A stretch of 64,000 nt of DNA from Levilactobacillus namurensis (GTDB lineage: Bacteria; Bacillota; Bacilli; Lactobacillales; Lactobacillaceae). The stretch is from NCBI RefSeq assembly GCF_032197885.1, contig NZ_CP134159.1, positions 310,001-374,000 of the forward strand, in the 5' to 3' direction. Of this stretch, positions 33,580 through 43,203 are shown one piece after another. The position numbers and the translations under genes are program-made. The notes beneath the pieces are model-generated. The model had not been told where the DNA came from and did not search any database. It saw only the letters and a list, made by a program, of their open reading frames with translations. The stretch's first letter is position 1. Every line of letters starts with the position of its first letter.

Positions 33580-34530
33580 TTAGTCCGTGGCTCCTTGACG
33601 TTGAGAGGCGTCGGCAGCTCGACGGATAACTTGGCCGATGTAGCTAATTGACAGACACAGAATGATGATTTCCAGCGCGGCCGGCAACCAAGTCCACCAG
33701 TATTGCGTGATGTTATTGGGGTCGTTGGCGTTAGCAATCATGGTCCCTAGCGACGGGGTTTGTAGCGGTAGCCCGAAGCCCAGGTAGGACAGCCCGGTTT
33801 CAACCCCGATGTTTTCGGCGATGGATAGGGTGGTGTCAACGATGATCAGCGATGAAATGTTCGGCATAATCTCGCGGAAGATAATCTTAAAGTTACCGGT
33901 TCCCGAAGTCTTGGAGGCGGCCACGTAGTCTTTCTCGGATTCCGCTAGGGTCCGCGACCGAATCAGTCGCGACGTGCCTTCCCAGTAGAAGATGGAGAAG
34001 ATCAGCGTCAGGGTCACGGCGTTGTAGTTCTTGATGATGGTGACCAACACGATGATCATCATGGTCATGGGAAGCATCATCATGAAGTCGTAGACCCGTT
34101 GCATCCCCCAGTCGATGTAGCCGTTGAAGTAGCCGGAGATTAAACCCCAGCAGATCCCAAACGTTGACGAGATCAGAGTCAGCCCAAGGGCGATACCGAT
34201 AGAGTTACGTGAACCAACGATTAGTTGTTGGGCCACCGACCGACCAGCGGAGTCGGCCCCCAGGAATAGGCCGTTTTGACCAGGTTGGCTAAAGTAGTTC
34301 ATGATGTTGGTCTCCATCATCTTGGGCGTGTTGATGAACAACGAGCCAATCATGACGAAGAGGATGAAGCCGACCACGATGACGAGGGCCACCATGGCGG
34401 GTTTGTCGGCCTTGAATTCGTCCCAGATGATGCGGGCCGAAGACGGGGTGGCCTCCGCTTTAGCTTCTTGTGACAACCGCGTGAGGTCGGCTGCCGAAAT
34501 GTCTGAATGTTCATTAAAGTTTGCTGCCAT
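33580..34530 (-). CDS. oppC: Oligopeptide ABC transporter permease OppC, copy 1
   Basis: 316 residues with an extended cytoplasmic N-terminus (about 1-45) and six TM segments. The binding-protein-dependent permease loop motif is present as EKDYVAASKTSGTGNFKIIFREIMPN (about 202-227), the EAA-type coupling helix. SD AGGAGG precedes ATG 34530. It pairs with OppB to form the channel. Its sequence is identical to copy 2 (40305-41255). Confidence 0.94.
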   Translation of the reverse strand: MAANFNEHSDISAADLTRLSQEAKAEATPSSARIIWDEFKADKPAMVALVIVVGFILFVMIGSLFINTPKMMETNIMNYFSQPGQNGLFLGADSAGRSVAQQLIVGSRNSIGIALGLTLISSTFGICWGLISGYFNGYIDWGMQRVYDFMMMLPMTMMIIVLVTIIKNYNAVTLTLIFSIFYWEGTSRLIRSRTLAESEKDYVAASKTSGTGNFKIIFREIMPNISSLIIVDTTLSIAENIGVETGLSYLGFGLPLQTPSLGTMIANANDPNNITQYWWTWLPAALEIIILCLSISYIGQVIRRAADASQRQGATD

Positions 34531-34544
34531 TGTTTGTCGACCTC

Positions 34545-35504
34545 CTATTCGATTCGAATTCGTGGGTCAACGACACTCAAGATGATATCGGAGAGTAGGG
34601 TACCCAGTAAGTTTAAAATTCCGTAGATTAAGACCAGCGCGGTAATGACCGTGTAGTCCCGGTAACTGATCGAGTTCACGAACAGAAGTCCCATGCCGGG
34701 GTAAGAGAAGACGGTTTCGGTGAAGATGGACCCGTTCAACAACCCGGTGATGGAGTAGCCGGCAAAAGCCGCAATCGGCAACAGGGAGTTCCGGAAGATG
34801 TGGTGCCGGTAGATGTCCTTGCTGGGAACCCCTTTAGCCCGCGCCGTCCGTACGTAATCGGAGCGCTTGGCGTCGATGACTTCGGACCGCAGGTATTGGA
34901 CGATGTTGACGGTTCCGAATAGGGCCCCCAGAATAGCTGGTAGCAGCACGTGGTAGAATCGCGACCCAAGGGTGTGCAACCAGCCCGAGGCTTCTGAGGA
35001 AATTGACCCAGTCGTAGGGAACCAGCCCAGTACGTAGCCGAAAATCCAGATACCGATGACCAAAATCACGAAGAACGGGATACAGTAGGTCACGTAGGTG
35101 TAGACCCGAATTACGGTGTCGGGGATTTTACCTTCGTGGCGGCCGGCGAAGACCCCCATAGGCAGGGCCAGTGCGTAGGTCAGAATCATGGTGAAGAGTG
35201 CTAGCCACAGGGTATTTTGCGCCCGGCCCCCAATTAGACGGGTGACGGGTTCTTGGTATTGGTAGCTGTTACCCAGGTTCCCGTGGAACAGGTGAACAAC
35301 CCAGTTCCAGTACTGTTGGTACCAGGGGTCATAAAGGCCGTTGATTTTCATTAGGTGTTTGATCTGCGCAGGGTCGGACTTGGGGTTGATTGACCCGGTG
35401 AACGGGTCCCCAGGCATCGCCTTAGCCAGTAAGAAGACCAAGATACTTAAGATGATGACTTCGGGAATCATGATCAAAATCCGGCGAAGAATCGTTTTCC
35501 ACAT
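34545..35504 (-). CDS. oppB: Oligopeptide ABC transporter permease OppB, copy 1
   Basis: 319 residues, six TM segments, the typical OppB start (RRILIMIPEVIILSILVFLLAKAMPGDPF) and the EAA loop RSDYVRTARAKGVPSKDIYRHHIFRNSLLP (about 214-243). The start codon overlaps the oppF stop by 1 nt (TAATG). It is the first permease of the D-F-B-C-A operon and identical to copy 2. Confidence 0.94.
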   Translation of the reverse strand: MWKTILRRILIMIPEVIILSILVFLLAKAMPGDPFTGSINPKSDPAQIKHLMKINGLYDPWYQQYWNWVVHLFHGNLGNSYQYQEPVTRLIGGRAQNTLWLALFTMILTYALALPMGVFAGRHEGKIPDTVIRVYTYVTYCIPFFVILVIGIWIFGYVLGWFPTTGSISSEASGWLHTLGSRFYHVLLPAILGALFGTVNIVQYLRSEVIDAKRSDYVRTARAKGVPSKDIYRHHIFRNSLLPIAAFAGYSITGLLNGSIFTETVFSYPGMGLLFVNSISYRDYTVITALVLIYGILNLLGTLLSDIILSVVDPRIRIE

Positions 35505-36478
35505 TAGGCCTGCACCTCACTTTCCTGTTGGGCGAGTTGATGAGCGACGGCTTCGGGCAGAGCGACCTGGTGGGTCGGGCTGACCGCGACTAAGGGATAG
35601 GCTTTACCGTCGGGGTCGTAGTACTTACTTTGTTGTTCCCGGTAGACTTCTTCGACCGCCAGACGAGAGGCCCGGTGGGCGGCTCGCTGGTTGACGTTGG
35701 TCTCGGGGATGGCCGCTAACAACCGCTTGGTGTAGATGTGGAGCGGGTGGTTGTAGATGTCATCTCGGGTCCCAATCTCGACTAACCGGCCCCGGTTCAT
35801 GATGGCAATGTTGTTGCACATGTGCCGGACGACCCCTAAGTCGTGGGAAATAAATAAGTAGGAAATGCCGAATTCCCGTTGAATCTTCTTCATGAAGTTC
35901 AGGACTTGGGCTTGAACGGACAGGTCCAAGGCGGAGACGGGTTCGTCGGCGATGATCAGCTTGGGGTTGGTGGCCACGGCCCGGGCGACCCCGATCCGTT
36001 GCCGTTGGCCTCCGGAAAATTGGTGCGGGTACTTGTATAACGCATCAACGTCCAAACCAACAATGTCCAGGAGTTGTAAGACCCGCAACTTTTCGTCCTC
36101 CTTACTCAGGTGTTCGAAGTTCCGGAGGGGTTCGGCGATGATGTCCTCGATTCGTTTCCGTGGATTCAAACTGGAAAGGGAGTCTTGGAAAATCATTTGC
36201 ACGTCGTGGTTGTAGTCCAACTTCCGCCGATTGGCTTTCTTGGTAATGTCTTGACCGTTGTACAGGATGGAGCCGCCGGTGACCTTTTCCAAGCCCACCA
36301 CAGATTTCCCGGTGGTCGACTTCCCGGACCCGGATTCACCCACCAGGCCGTAAGTTTCGCCGGCTTCAATGTTGAAGGTGATGCCGTCAACGGCGGGCAC
36401 TTCGTCGGTGACCCGGTTCCAGAAGCCCGAACGGATGGGGTAGTGGACCTTCAGATCTTTGATTTCAACTAAGCTCAT
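35504..36478 (-). CDS. oppF: Oligopeptide ABC transporter ATPase OppF, copy 1
   Basis: 324 residues. Walker A GESGSGKST (about 49), signature FSGGQRQR (about 155) and Walker B LIIADEP (about 175), plus the C-terminal oligopeptide/dipeptide extension (HPLHIYTKRLLAAIP). It energises peptide uptake with OppD. The start overlaps the oppD stop by 4 nt. Identical to copy 2. Confidence 0.95.
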   Translation of the reverse strand: MSLVEIKDLKVHYPIRSGFWNRVTDEVPAVDGITFNIEAGETYGLVGESGSGKSTTGKSVVGLEKVTGGSILYNGQDITKKANRRKLDYNHDVQMIFQDSLSSLNPRKRIEDIIAEPLRNFEHLSKEDEKLRVLQLLDIVGLDVDALYKYPHQFSGGQRQRIGVARAVATNPKLIIADEPVSALDLSVQAQVLNFMKKIQREFGISYLFISHDLGVVRHMCNNIAIMNRGRLVEIGTRDDIYNHPLHIYTKRLLAAIPETNVNQRAAHRASRLAVEEVYREQQSKYYDPDGKAYPLVAVSPTHQVALPEAVAHQLAQQESEVQA

Positions 36479-37494
36479 TCAGTCACGCTTCCTTTCTCTG
36501 GTTGGTCTGGAAATTGAAAATCACGGTAGCAGGTGCACCGAACTAAGTGGCCCGCTGTGACTTCATGCATGGTCGGGTTGTCCTCGTGGGCACTCGCCGG
36601 GACCCAAGGAATCCGGGGTGCGAAGCGATCCCCGGTCTGGGGCATCTTCTGTAAGGATGGGACGTTCCCCTGGATGACGTAGAGGTCGTCGTTTTCGTTA
36701 TCCCGTTGGGGCATCGACCGCAACAGGGAACGGGTGTAGGGGTGTTCCGGTGTGTTGAAGATTTGCTCGGCGGTCCCTTGTTCGACGATTTGCCCCGCGT
36801 ACATCACGGCCACCCGGTCGGCGGTCTCAGCGACAACGCCCAGGTCATGAGTGATCAAGATGATGCCGGCGTGGTTTTCCTTTTGAATCTCACGCAAGAC
36901 ATCTAGGATCTGGGCTTGAATCGTCACGTCCAACGCGGTGGTGGGTTCGTCGGCGATAATCAAGTCGGGCTTGCAGGCAATCGCGATGGCAATGATTACC
37001 CGTTGACGCATCCCCCCGGAAAGTTCGTGAGGAAATTGATGAGCTGTTCGCTTGGGATTGACGATTCCGACTTGGTCCAGTAATTCAAGGACTCGGTCGT
37101 GCTTTTCAGCGCTGGTGAGGTCGGAGTGGTAATCCATGACCTCACTGATCTGGTCTTCGATTCGTTTCAAGGGGTTCAACGCGGACAGGGGGTCTTGGAA
37201 GATCATGCCGATCTTGGCGCCCCGGTACTGGTTGTAGTCATCGTCGCTTAGCTGAAGCAGGTCGGTGCCCTCGAAGTCGATGGACCCGGAAATCTTTGTT
37301 TCGGCTGGATTATGTAACCCCATAATCGTCGTGGCTAACGTACTCTTCCCACAACCGGATTCCCCCACGATGGCTAAAATTTCGTCGTGGTGAACTTGGA
37401 GGTCGATGTGCGAAATGGCGTCGTAGAACTGCCCGTTGATTTTGAAGGCCGTGCTGACGTCTTTGATGTTTAGAAAATCTGTTGCGTTCTCCAC
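36475..37494 (-). CDS. oppD: Oligopeptide ABC transporter ATPase OppD, copy 1
   Basis: 339 residues. Walker A GESGCGKST (about 42), signature LSGGMRQR (about 153), Walker B LIIADEP (about 173) and a C-terminal Cys-containing tail (HLVRCTCYRDF). An upstream ATG at 37611 extends the frame by 39 residues. The GTG at 37494 has an SD (GGGGGAATTACC) and gives the same N-terminus as the third copy, so I chose it. First gene of the operon. The upstream region has an AT-rich inverted repeat TGATTA-TAAT-TAATCA (37595-37610) that could be an operator or part of the promoter. Confidence 0.94.
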   Translation of the reverse strand: MENATDFLNIKDVSTAFKINGQFYDAISHIDLQVHHDEILAIVGESGCGKSTLATTIMGLHNPAETKISGSIDFEGTDLLQLSDDDYNQYRGAKIGMIFQDPLSALNPLKRIEDQISEVMDYHSDLTSAEKHDRVLELLDQVGIVNPKRTAHQFPHELSGGMRQRVIIAIAIACKPDLIIADEPTTALDVTIQAQILDVLREIQKENHAGIILITHDLGVVAETADRVAVMYAGQIVEQGTAEQIFNTPEHPYTRSLLRSMPQRDNENDDLYVIQGNVPSLQKMPQTGDRFAPRIPWVPASAHEDNPTMHEVTAGHLVRCTCYRDFQFPDQPEKGSVTE

Positions 37495-37890
37495 GGTAAT
37501 TCCCCCATTTTCTAATTTATCTCTCATTCGTAAGCAGAACTTATTAACTCGGCGTTTGTCCGTATGCAAAAACGCCTTATATATTAACTGTGATTGATTA
37601 TAATTAATCAAATCCTCATTTTCAACCCCCAGTATTAGAAAATAACCCGAAAATTATTCATAAATCCTTCATAATTACCGTCAGCCCGGGGTTAGCTGGC
37701 TCTCATAAAAACATAGGAAAAAAGTTAAGGGTTGGTTCGTTCCCCGGCCGAAATCTCCTCTGCGCCACTGGTTTCAGCCATTGGCTAACGTCCTATGTTT
37801 GTGAAAGCGATTTCTTAACACAATTAATTTTATAAACGACCCTGCATATTTCTTATGCACCCCTTGTATGAACGGGGGAGGGGAGACGTC

Positions 37891-38283
37891 CGCCTTACCG
37901 GCCGGCCGCGGATCCAAACGGTCCCAACATCCGATTGGCAGGGCCGTGACGCCAGTGGGCACGACTTTGAGCTTCGCCAAACCCGCGAATCTCAAAGCTC
38001 GGCCTTAGCCTAAGGCCAGAAAACCGCTGGCCTAACGCTAATGTCACCGGCTGGGCCCTATCGGCTGTTGGGGCCTAACGGTGGTAGGAGAGTTGTTCCC
38101 AAACGATTAGTCAACTTCACCACCAGTGTGAGCCGAGAGGTCGGTCAGACAGGGCTCAGCCGTGAAATTTTCCTTGGTGAGCGTCTTTCAGCTCGCCTAG
38201 GAAAAGGCCCAGCTTCGAGACCGCTCTGTGGCTCGAAGTGGTGCCCACGGCGTTCCAGCCCTGTCTGGCCGACCGGTAAGGCG
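37891..38283 (-). repeat. Two-module inverted-end repeat element, copy E
   Basis: A 393-bp element from CGCCTTACCGG (37891) to CCGGTAAGGCG (38283), in reverse orientation relative to copy B. Module 2 comes first (AACATCCGATTGGCAGGGCC ... GGGCCCTATCGGCTGTTGGGG) and module 1 second (CAGACAGGGCTCAGCC ... CCAGCCCTGTCTG). It lies between the opp1 promoter region and the oppA2 terminator and is inside the 6.7-kb duplicated unit. Confidence 0.92.
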
Positions 38284-38302
38284 TATGATTGGCACCAACA
38301 CC

Positions 38303-38333
38303 AAAAAGGCGTGGGGTCTGAGACCTCACGCCT
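38303..38333 (-). terminator. Terminator after oppA2
   Basis: AGGCGTGGGGTC (38307-38318) pairs with GACCTCACGCCT (38322-38333; one mismatch); the minus-strand T run lies opposite AAAAA (38303-38307). Confidence 0.88.
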
Positions 38334-38349
38334 GAAAGTGACGTGACTG

Positions 38350-40167
38350 TTACTGGATATTCTTGCTGGTCAAAGCCAAGTTGCTCCAGAAGTTGTTGTC
38401 AGCTGGGCTGACACTGTAGCCCTTGACCCGCTTGTTGACTGGGGTCCAAGCGTAACTGAACTTCTGAGCCACGACGGCGGCTTCTTCGTTCATGTAAGCT
38501 TGCCAATCCTTGAAGGTCTTGGTCCGCTTGGCGTCGTTCCAAGCCGTACTGTCATTCATGGCGTTGATCAACTTGGTGTTCTTCTTCGTAACGAAGTGTC
38601 CCATGTTGAAGGCAGCCGTTTCACCGTACAGTTGTGATTGTGATGGTTCGGAGGATAAGCTCCAAGCTCCCAACCAGACGTCCATCTTGTTTTGCTTAGG
38701 CTTCTGCAGGGTGTCGTAGAAGCTGTTCATTTCCATTGGCTTACCGTTCGTGTATTGCACGTTCAGTCCCAACTTGTGCCATTGTTGCAGGTAATCCTGG
38801 TAAGTAGCTTCGTTGGCAGCACTACTGCTCATGACCCCGAAGTTGATCTTCAAGGCCTTGCCATCTGGATCAGAACGCCACTTGCTACCGTTACGCTTCT
38901 TGTAGCCCGCGTCGTTCAGTAACTTCTTGGCTTTCTTCATGTTCAACGGGTAACCCTTGGCCGACTTATCGTAGTACTTCTGGAAGACCGGTGGAATCAA
39001 GGAATTAGCCCGCCATGATACCCCGTATCCGAACTTCTTCAAGACTTGGTCTTGGTTCAGGGCGTACATCATGGCTTGCCGCAGACTCTTGTTGGCCATC
39101 TTGGCGTTTGGATCGGAGACGTTCTTCCCCGTCTTAGAGTCGTAGTACCCCATGTTGAAGGCGAAGTAGTTGTAACTCAGGGCAGATTGACCGACAATCT
39201 TGTAGTTCTTGAGGTCCTTTAAGTTCTTGTAGTCGGTCCCACCCAGTGTTCCGGCACCGCTTGGTACCGTAGCGTCATACTTCTTGGACTGGAAGGCTTT
39301 GTCGATGTTGTTGCTGGAGACCACGTTGATGGTGATCCGGCCGATTTGGGCCTTCTTGCCGTAGTAGTACTTGTTCGGTACCCAACTGGTAGATTCACCG
39401 GTAACCAACTTATCTAGCTTGTAAGGACCAGTAAAGATTGGGTTCTTCCGCACTTGTTCGGAGGATGCTAACTTGGCAATCGGCACGTTCTTGATGTATT
39501 CGTAAGGTTCAGCGGTTTCCCAGATAAAGGAGTTCCCGGAGAACTTCATAGATGGTGACATCTTGGTGAAGTGAATAACCGTGGTCCGGCCCTTTTCGCC
39601 GTCCGGGAAGGTGATACCAGAGATGGTTTTGGCCTTACCAGCGTGGTAAGCGGCCATCCCTTTGATAGCATTGTAATCAGAGGAGTACTGTTGCGATGTA
39701 GTGTTCTTGTTGGCTAAGACTTCGTAGGAGTACTCGACATCCTTAGCGGTAACCTTCATACCGTTGGACCACTTAGCATCTTTGCGTAGGGTGATCGTGG
39801 CGGTCTTGTTCTTGCGGCTCAAACGGAGATTGGCTAGCCCACCATCGACGATTTTGTAGTTCTTGTCGGTGTTGAACAGAGCGCCGCTGCCCCCGGGCGA
39901 GAAGACGTCACTATCTTCGGCGTTGGAAGCTAGGATGGGGTCGGAGATGCCTTGGAACGGTGAATCGTTAACTTCGGCCAGCTTCAACGTGCCGTTTTTA
40001 GTCGCGGACTTGTTGGTCTTGTTGGTGTTTTTATAGCTCGTTGAGAGCTTGACGGAAGCGGTCGTACCGGATTGTTCAGAAGAAGAGGACTTCTTGCTGG
40101 AACAAGCGGCCAGACTGACGGTGGCTAGGATGGCCATCGCAGAAAGAACCAATTTCTTTTTTACCAT
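38350..40167 (-). CDS. oppA: Oligopeptide-binding lipoprotein OppA, copy 2 (chimera of copies 1 and 3)
   Basis: 605 residues, with lipobox LAAC and an SBP_bac_5 domain. Residues 1 to about 580 are identical to copy 1, while the C-terminal 25 or so (RVKGYSVSPADNNFWSNLALTSKNIQ) are identical to copy 3. The switch coincides with the 13-bp identity block at 38418-38430. This is the pattern expected if unequal crossover between oppA1 and oppA3 created the duplication. The reading frame and length are intact, so the hybrid should be functional. Confidence 0.93.
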   Translation of the reverse strand: MVKKKLVLSAMAILATVSLAACSSKKSSSSEQSGTTASVKLSTSYKNTNKTNKSATKNGTLKLAEVNDSPFQGISDPILASNAEDSDVFSPGGSGALFNTDKNYKIVDGGLANLRLSRKNKTATITLRKDAKWSNGMKVTAKDVEYSYEVLANKNTTSQQYSSDYNAIKGMAAYHAGKAKTISGITFPDGEKGRTTVIHFTKMSPSMKFSGNSFIWETAEPYEYIKNVPIAKLASSEQVRKNPIFTGPYKLDKLVTGESTSWVPNKYYYGKKAQIGRITINVVSSNNIDKAFQSKKYDATVPSGAGTLGGTDYKNLKDLKNYKIVGQSALSYNYFAFNMGYYDSKTGKNVSDPNAKMANKSLRQAMMYALNQDQVLKKFGYGVSWRANSLIPPVFQKYYDKSAKGYPLNMKKAKKLLNDAGYKKRNGSKWRSDPDGKALKINFGVMSSSAANEATYQDYLQQWHKLGLNVQYTNGKPMEMNSFYDTLQKPKQNKMDVWLGAWSLSSEPSQSQLYGETAAFNMGHFVTKKNTKLINAMNDSTAWNDAKRTKTFKDWQAYMNEEAAVVAQKFSYAWTPVNKRVKGYSVSPADNNFWSNLALTSKNIQ

Positions 40168-40304
40168 AGGATATTTCCCCCTTATATGACGACAACTGTG
40201 ATGTACGTTGGGTTCTCCTCAGAAACTCAACAGTGATGGGACGGGTAATGCTTAAGTATAACGGGCGTATTGGCGGGCACCATCTCCTTAACTGGGTGTA
40301 GCCA

Positions 40305-41255
40305 TTAGTCCGTGGCTCCTTGACGTTGAGAGGCGTCGGCAGCTCGACGGATAACTTGGCCGATGTAGCTAATTGACAGACACAGAATGATGATTTCCAG
40401 CGCGGCCGGCAACCAAGTCCACCAGTATTGCGTGATGTTATTGGGGTCGTTGGCGTTAGCAATCATGGTCCCTAGCGACGGGGTTTGTAGCGGTAGCCCG
40501 AAGCCCAGGTAGGACAGCCCGGTTTCAACCCCGATGTTTTCGGCGATGGATAGGGTGGTGTCAACGATGATCAGCGATGAAATGTTCGGCATAATCTCGC
40601 GGAAGATAATCTTAAAGTTACCGGTTCCCGAAGTCTTGGAGGCGGCCACGTAGTCTTTCTCGGATTCCGCTAGGGTCCGCGACCGAATCAGTCGCGACGT
40701 GCCTTCCCAGTAGAAGATGGAGAAGATCAGCGTCAGGGTCACGGCGTTGTAGTTCTTGATGATGGTGACCAACACGATGATCATCATGGTCATGGGAAGC
40801 ATCATCATGAAGTCGTAGACCCGTTGCATCCCCCAGTCGATGTAGCCGTTGAAGTAGCCGGAGATTAAACCCCAGCAGATCCCAAACGTTGACGAGATCA
40901 GAGTCAGCCCAAGGGCGATACCGATAGAGTTACGTGAACCAACGATTAGTTGTTGGGCCACCGACCGACCAGCGGAGTCGGCCCCCAGGAATAGGCCGTT
41001 TTGACCAGGTTGGCTAAAGTAGTTCATGATGTTGGTCTCCATCATCTTGGGCGTGTTGATGAACAACGAGCCAATCATGACGAAGAGGATGAAGCCGACC
41101 ACGATGACGAGGGCCACCATGGCGGGTTTGTCGGCCTTGAATTCGTCCCAGATGATGCGGGCCGAAGACGGGGTGGCCTCCGCTTTAGCTTCTTGTGACA
41201 ACCGCGTGAGGTCGGCTGCCGAAATGTCTGAATGTTCATTAAAGTTTGCTGCCAT
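40305..41255 (-). CDS. oppC: Oligopeptide permease OppC, copy 2
   Basis: 316 residues, identical in protein sequence to copy 1 (33580-34530), including the extended N-terminus and the EAA loop EKDYVAASKTSGTGN. Same SD and same 14-nt gap to oppB. Second operon of the tandem set. Confidence 0.93.
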   Translation of the reverse strand: MAANFNEHSDISAADLTRLSQEAKAEATPSSARIIWDEFKADKPAMVALVIVVGFILFVMIGSLFINTPKMMETNIMNYFSQPGQNGLFLGADSAGRSVAQQLIVGSRNSIGIALGLTLISSTFGICWGLISGYFNGYIDWGMQRVYDFMMMLPMTMMIIVLVTIIKNYNAVTLTLIFSIFYWEGTSRLIRSRTLAESEKDYVAASKTSGTGNFKIIFREIMPNISSLIIVDTTLSIAENIGVETGLSYLGFGLPLQTPSLGTMIANANDPNNITQYWWTWLPAALEIIILCLSISYIGQVIRRAADASQRQGATD

Positions 41256-41269
41256 TGTTTGTCGACCTC

Positions 41270-42229
41270 CTATTCGATTCGAATTCGTGGGTCAACGACA
41301 CTCAAGATGATATCGGAGAGTAGGGTACCCAGTAAGTTTAAAATTCCGTAGATTAAGACCAGCGCGGTAATGACCGTGTAGTCCCGGTAACTGATCGAGT
41401 TCACGAACAGAAGTCCCATGCCGGGGTAAGAGAAGACGGTTTCGGTGAAGATGGACCCGTTCAACAACCCGGTGATGGAGTAGCCGGCAAAAGCCGCAAT
41501 CGGCAACAGGGAGTTCCGGAAGATGTGGTGCCGGTAGATGTCCTTGCTGGGAACCCCTTTAGCCCGCGCCGTCCGTACGTAATCGGAGCGCTTGGCGTCG
41601 ATGACTTCGGACCGCAGGTATTGGACGATGTTGACGGTTCCGAATAGGGCCCCCAGAATAGCTGGTAGCAGCACGTGGTAGAATCGCGACCCAAGGGTGT
41701 GCAACCAGCCCGAGGCTTCTGAGGAAATTGACCCAGTCGTAGGGAACCAGCCCAGTACGTAGCCGAAAATCCAGATACCGATGACCAAAATCACGAAGAA
41801 CGGGATACAGTAGGTCACGTAGGTGTAGACCCGAATTACGGTGTCGGGGATTTTACCTTCGTGGCGGCCGGCGAAGACCCCCATAGGCAGGGCCAGTGCG
41901 TAGGTCAGAATCATGGTGAAGAGTGCTAGCCACAGGGTATTTTGCGCCCGGCCCCCAATTAGACGGGTGACGGGTTCTTGGTATTGGTAGCTGTTACCCA
42001 GGTTCCCGTGGAACAGGTGAACAACCCAGTTCCAGTACTGTTGGTACCAGGGGTCATAAAGGCCGTTGATTTTCATTAGGTGTTTGATCTGCGCAGGGTC
42101 GGACTTGGGGTTGATTGACCCGGTGAACGGGTCCCCAGGCATCGCCTTAGCCAGTAAGAAGACCAAGATACTTAAGATGATGACTTCGGGAATCATGATC
42201 AAAATCCGGCGAAGAATCGTTTTCCACAT
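41270..42229 (-). CDS. oppB: Oligopeptide permease OppB, copy 2
   Basis: 319 residues, identical to copy 1 (34545-35504), with the EAA loop RSDYVRTARAKGVPSKD. The TAATG overlap with oppF2 is retained. Confidence 0.93.
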   Translation of the reverse strand: MWKTILRRILIMIPEVIILSILVFLLAKAMPGDPFTGSINPKSDPAQIKHLMKINGLYDPWYQQYWNWVVHLFHGNLGNSYQYQEPVTRLIGGRAQNTLWLALFTMILTYALALPMGVFAGRHEGKIPDTVIRVYTYVTYCIPFFVILVIGIWIFGYVLGWFPTTGSISSEASGWLHTLGSRFYHVLLPAILGALFGTVNIVQYLRSEVIDAKRSDYVRTARAKGVPSKDIYRHHIFRNSLLPIAAFAGYSITGLLNGSIFTETVFSYPGMGLLFVNSISYRDYTVITALVLIYGILNLLGTLLSDIILSVVDPRIRIE

Positions 42230-43203
42230 TAGGCCTGCACCTCACTTTCCTGTTGGGCGAGTTGATGAGCGACGGCTTCGGGCAGAGCGACCTGGTGGGT
42301 CGGGCTGACCGCGACTAAGGGATAGGCTTTACCGTCGGGGTCGTAGTACTTACTTTGTTGTTCCCGGTAGACTTCTTCGACCGCCAGACGAGAGGCCCGG
42401 TGGGCGGCTCGCTGGTTGACGTTGGTCTCGGGGATGGCCGCTAACAACCGCTTGGTGTAGATGTGGAGCGGGTGGTTGTAGATGTCATCTCGGGTCCCAA
42501 TCTCGACTAACCGGCCCCGGTTCATGATGGCAATGTTGTTGCACATGTGCCGGACGACCCCTAAGTCGTGGGAAATAAATAAGTAGGAAATGCCGAATTC
42601 CCGTTGAATCTTCTTCATGAAGTTCAGGACTTGGGCTTGAACGGACAGGTCCAAGGCGGAGACGGGTTCGTCGGCGATGATCAGCTTGGGGTTGGTGGCC
42701 ACGGCCCGGGCGACCCCGATCCGTTGCCGTTGGCCTCCGGAAAATTGGTGCGGGTACTTGTATAACGCATCAACGTCCAAACCAACAATGTCCAGGAGTT
42801 GTAAGACCCGCAACTTTTCGTCCTCCTTACTCAGGTGTTCGAAGTTCCGGAGGGGTTCGGCGATGATGTCCTCGATTCGTTTCCGTGGATTCAAACTGGA
42901 AAGGGAGTCTTGGAAAATCATTTGCACGTCGTGGTTGTAGTCCAACTTCCGCCGATTGGCTTTCTTGGTAATGTCTTGACCGTTGTACAGGATGGAGCCG
43001 CCGGTGACCTTTTCCAAGCCCACCACAGATTTCCCGGTGGTCGACTTCCCGGACCCGGATTCACCCACCAGGCCGTAAGTTTCGCCGGCTTCAATGTTGA
43101 AGGTGATGCCGTCAACGGCGGGCACTTCGTCGGTGACCCGGTTCCAGAAGCCCGAACGGATGGGGTAGTGGACCTTCAGATCTTTGATTTCAACTAAGCT
43201 CAT
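42229..43203 (-). CDS. oppF: Oligopeptide ATPase OppF, copy 2
   Basis: 324 residues, identical to copy 1 (35504-36478): Walker A GESGSGKST, signature FSGGQRQR, Walker B LIIADEP. Its start overlaps oppD2 by 4 nt. Confidence 0.93.
   Translation of the reverse strand: MSLVEIKDLKVHYPIRSGFWNRVTDEVPAVDGITFNIEAGETYGLVGESGSGKSTTGKSVVGLEKVTGGSILYNGQDITKKANRRKLDYNHDVQMIFQDSLSSLNPRKRIEDIIAEPLRNFEHLSKEDEKLRVLQLLDIVGLDVDALYKYPHQFSGGQRQRIGVARAVATNPKLIIADEPVSALDLSVQAQVLNFMKKIQREFGISYLFISHDLGVVRHMCNNIAIMNRGRLVEIGTRDDIYNHPLHIYTKRLLAAIPETNVNQRAAHRASRLAVEEVYREQQSKYYDPDGKAYPLVAVSPTHQVALPEAVAHQLAQQESEVQA

Noticed and set aside
37625..37660. CodY-like box (AATTTTCGGGTTATT) upstream of oppD1 and oppD2
   Set aside because: About 11 of 15 positions match; too weak in an AT-rich leader to call without other evidence.
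38041..38346. 101- and 99-codon frames inside repeat copies E and F (also at 44766)
   Set aside because: They cover the repeat element and the oppA terminator; no SD and no protein family.
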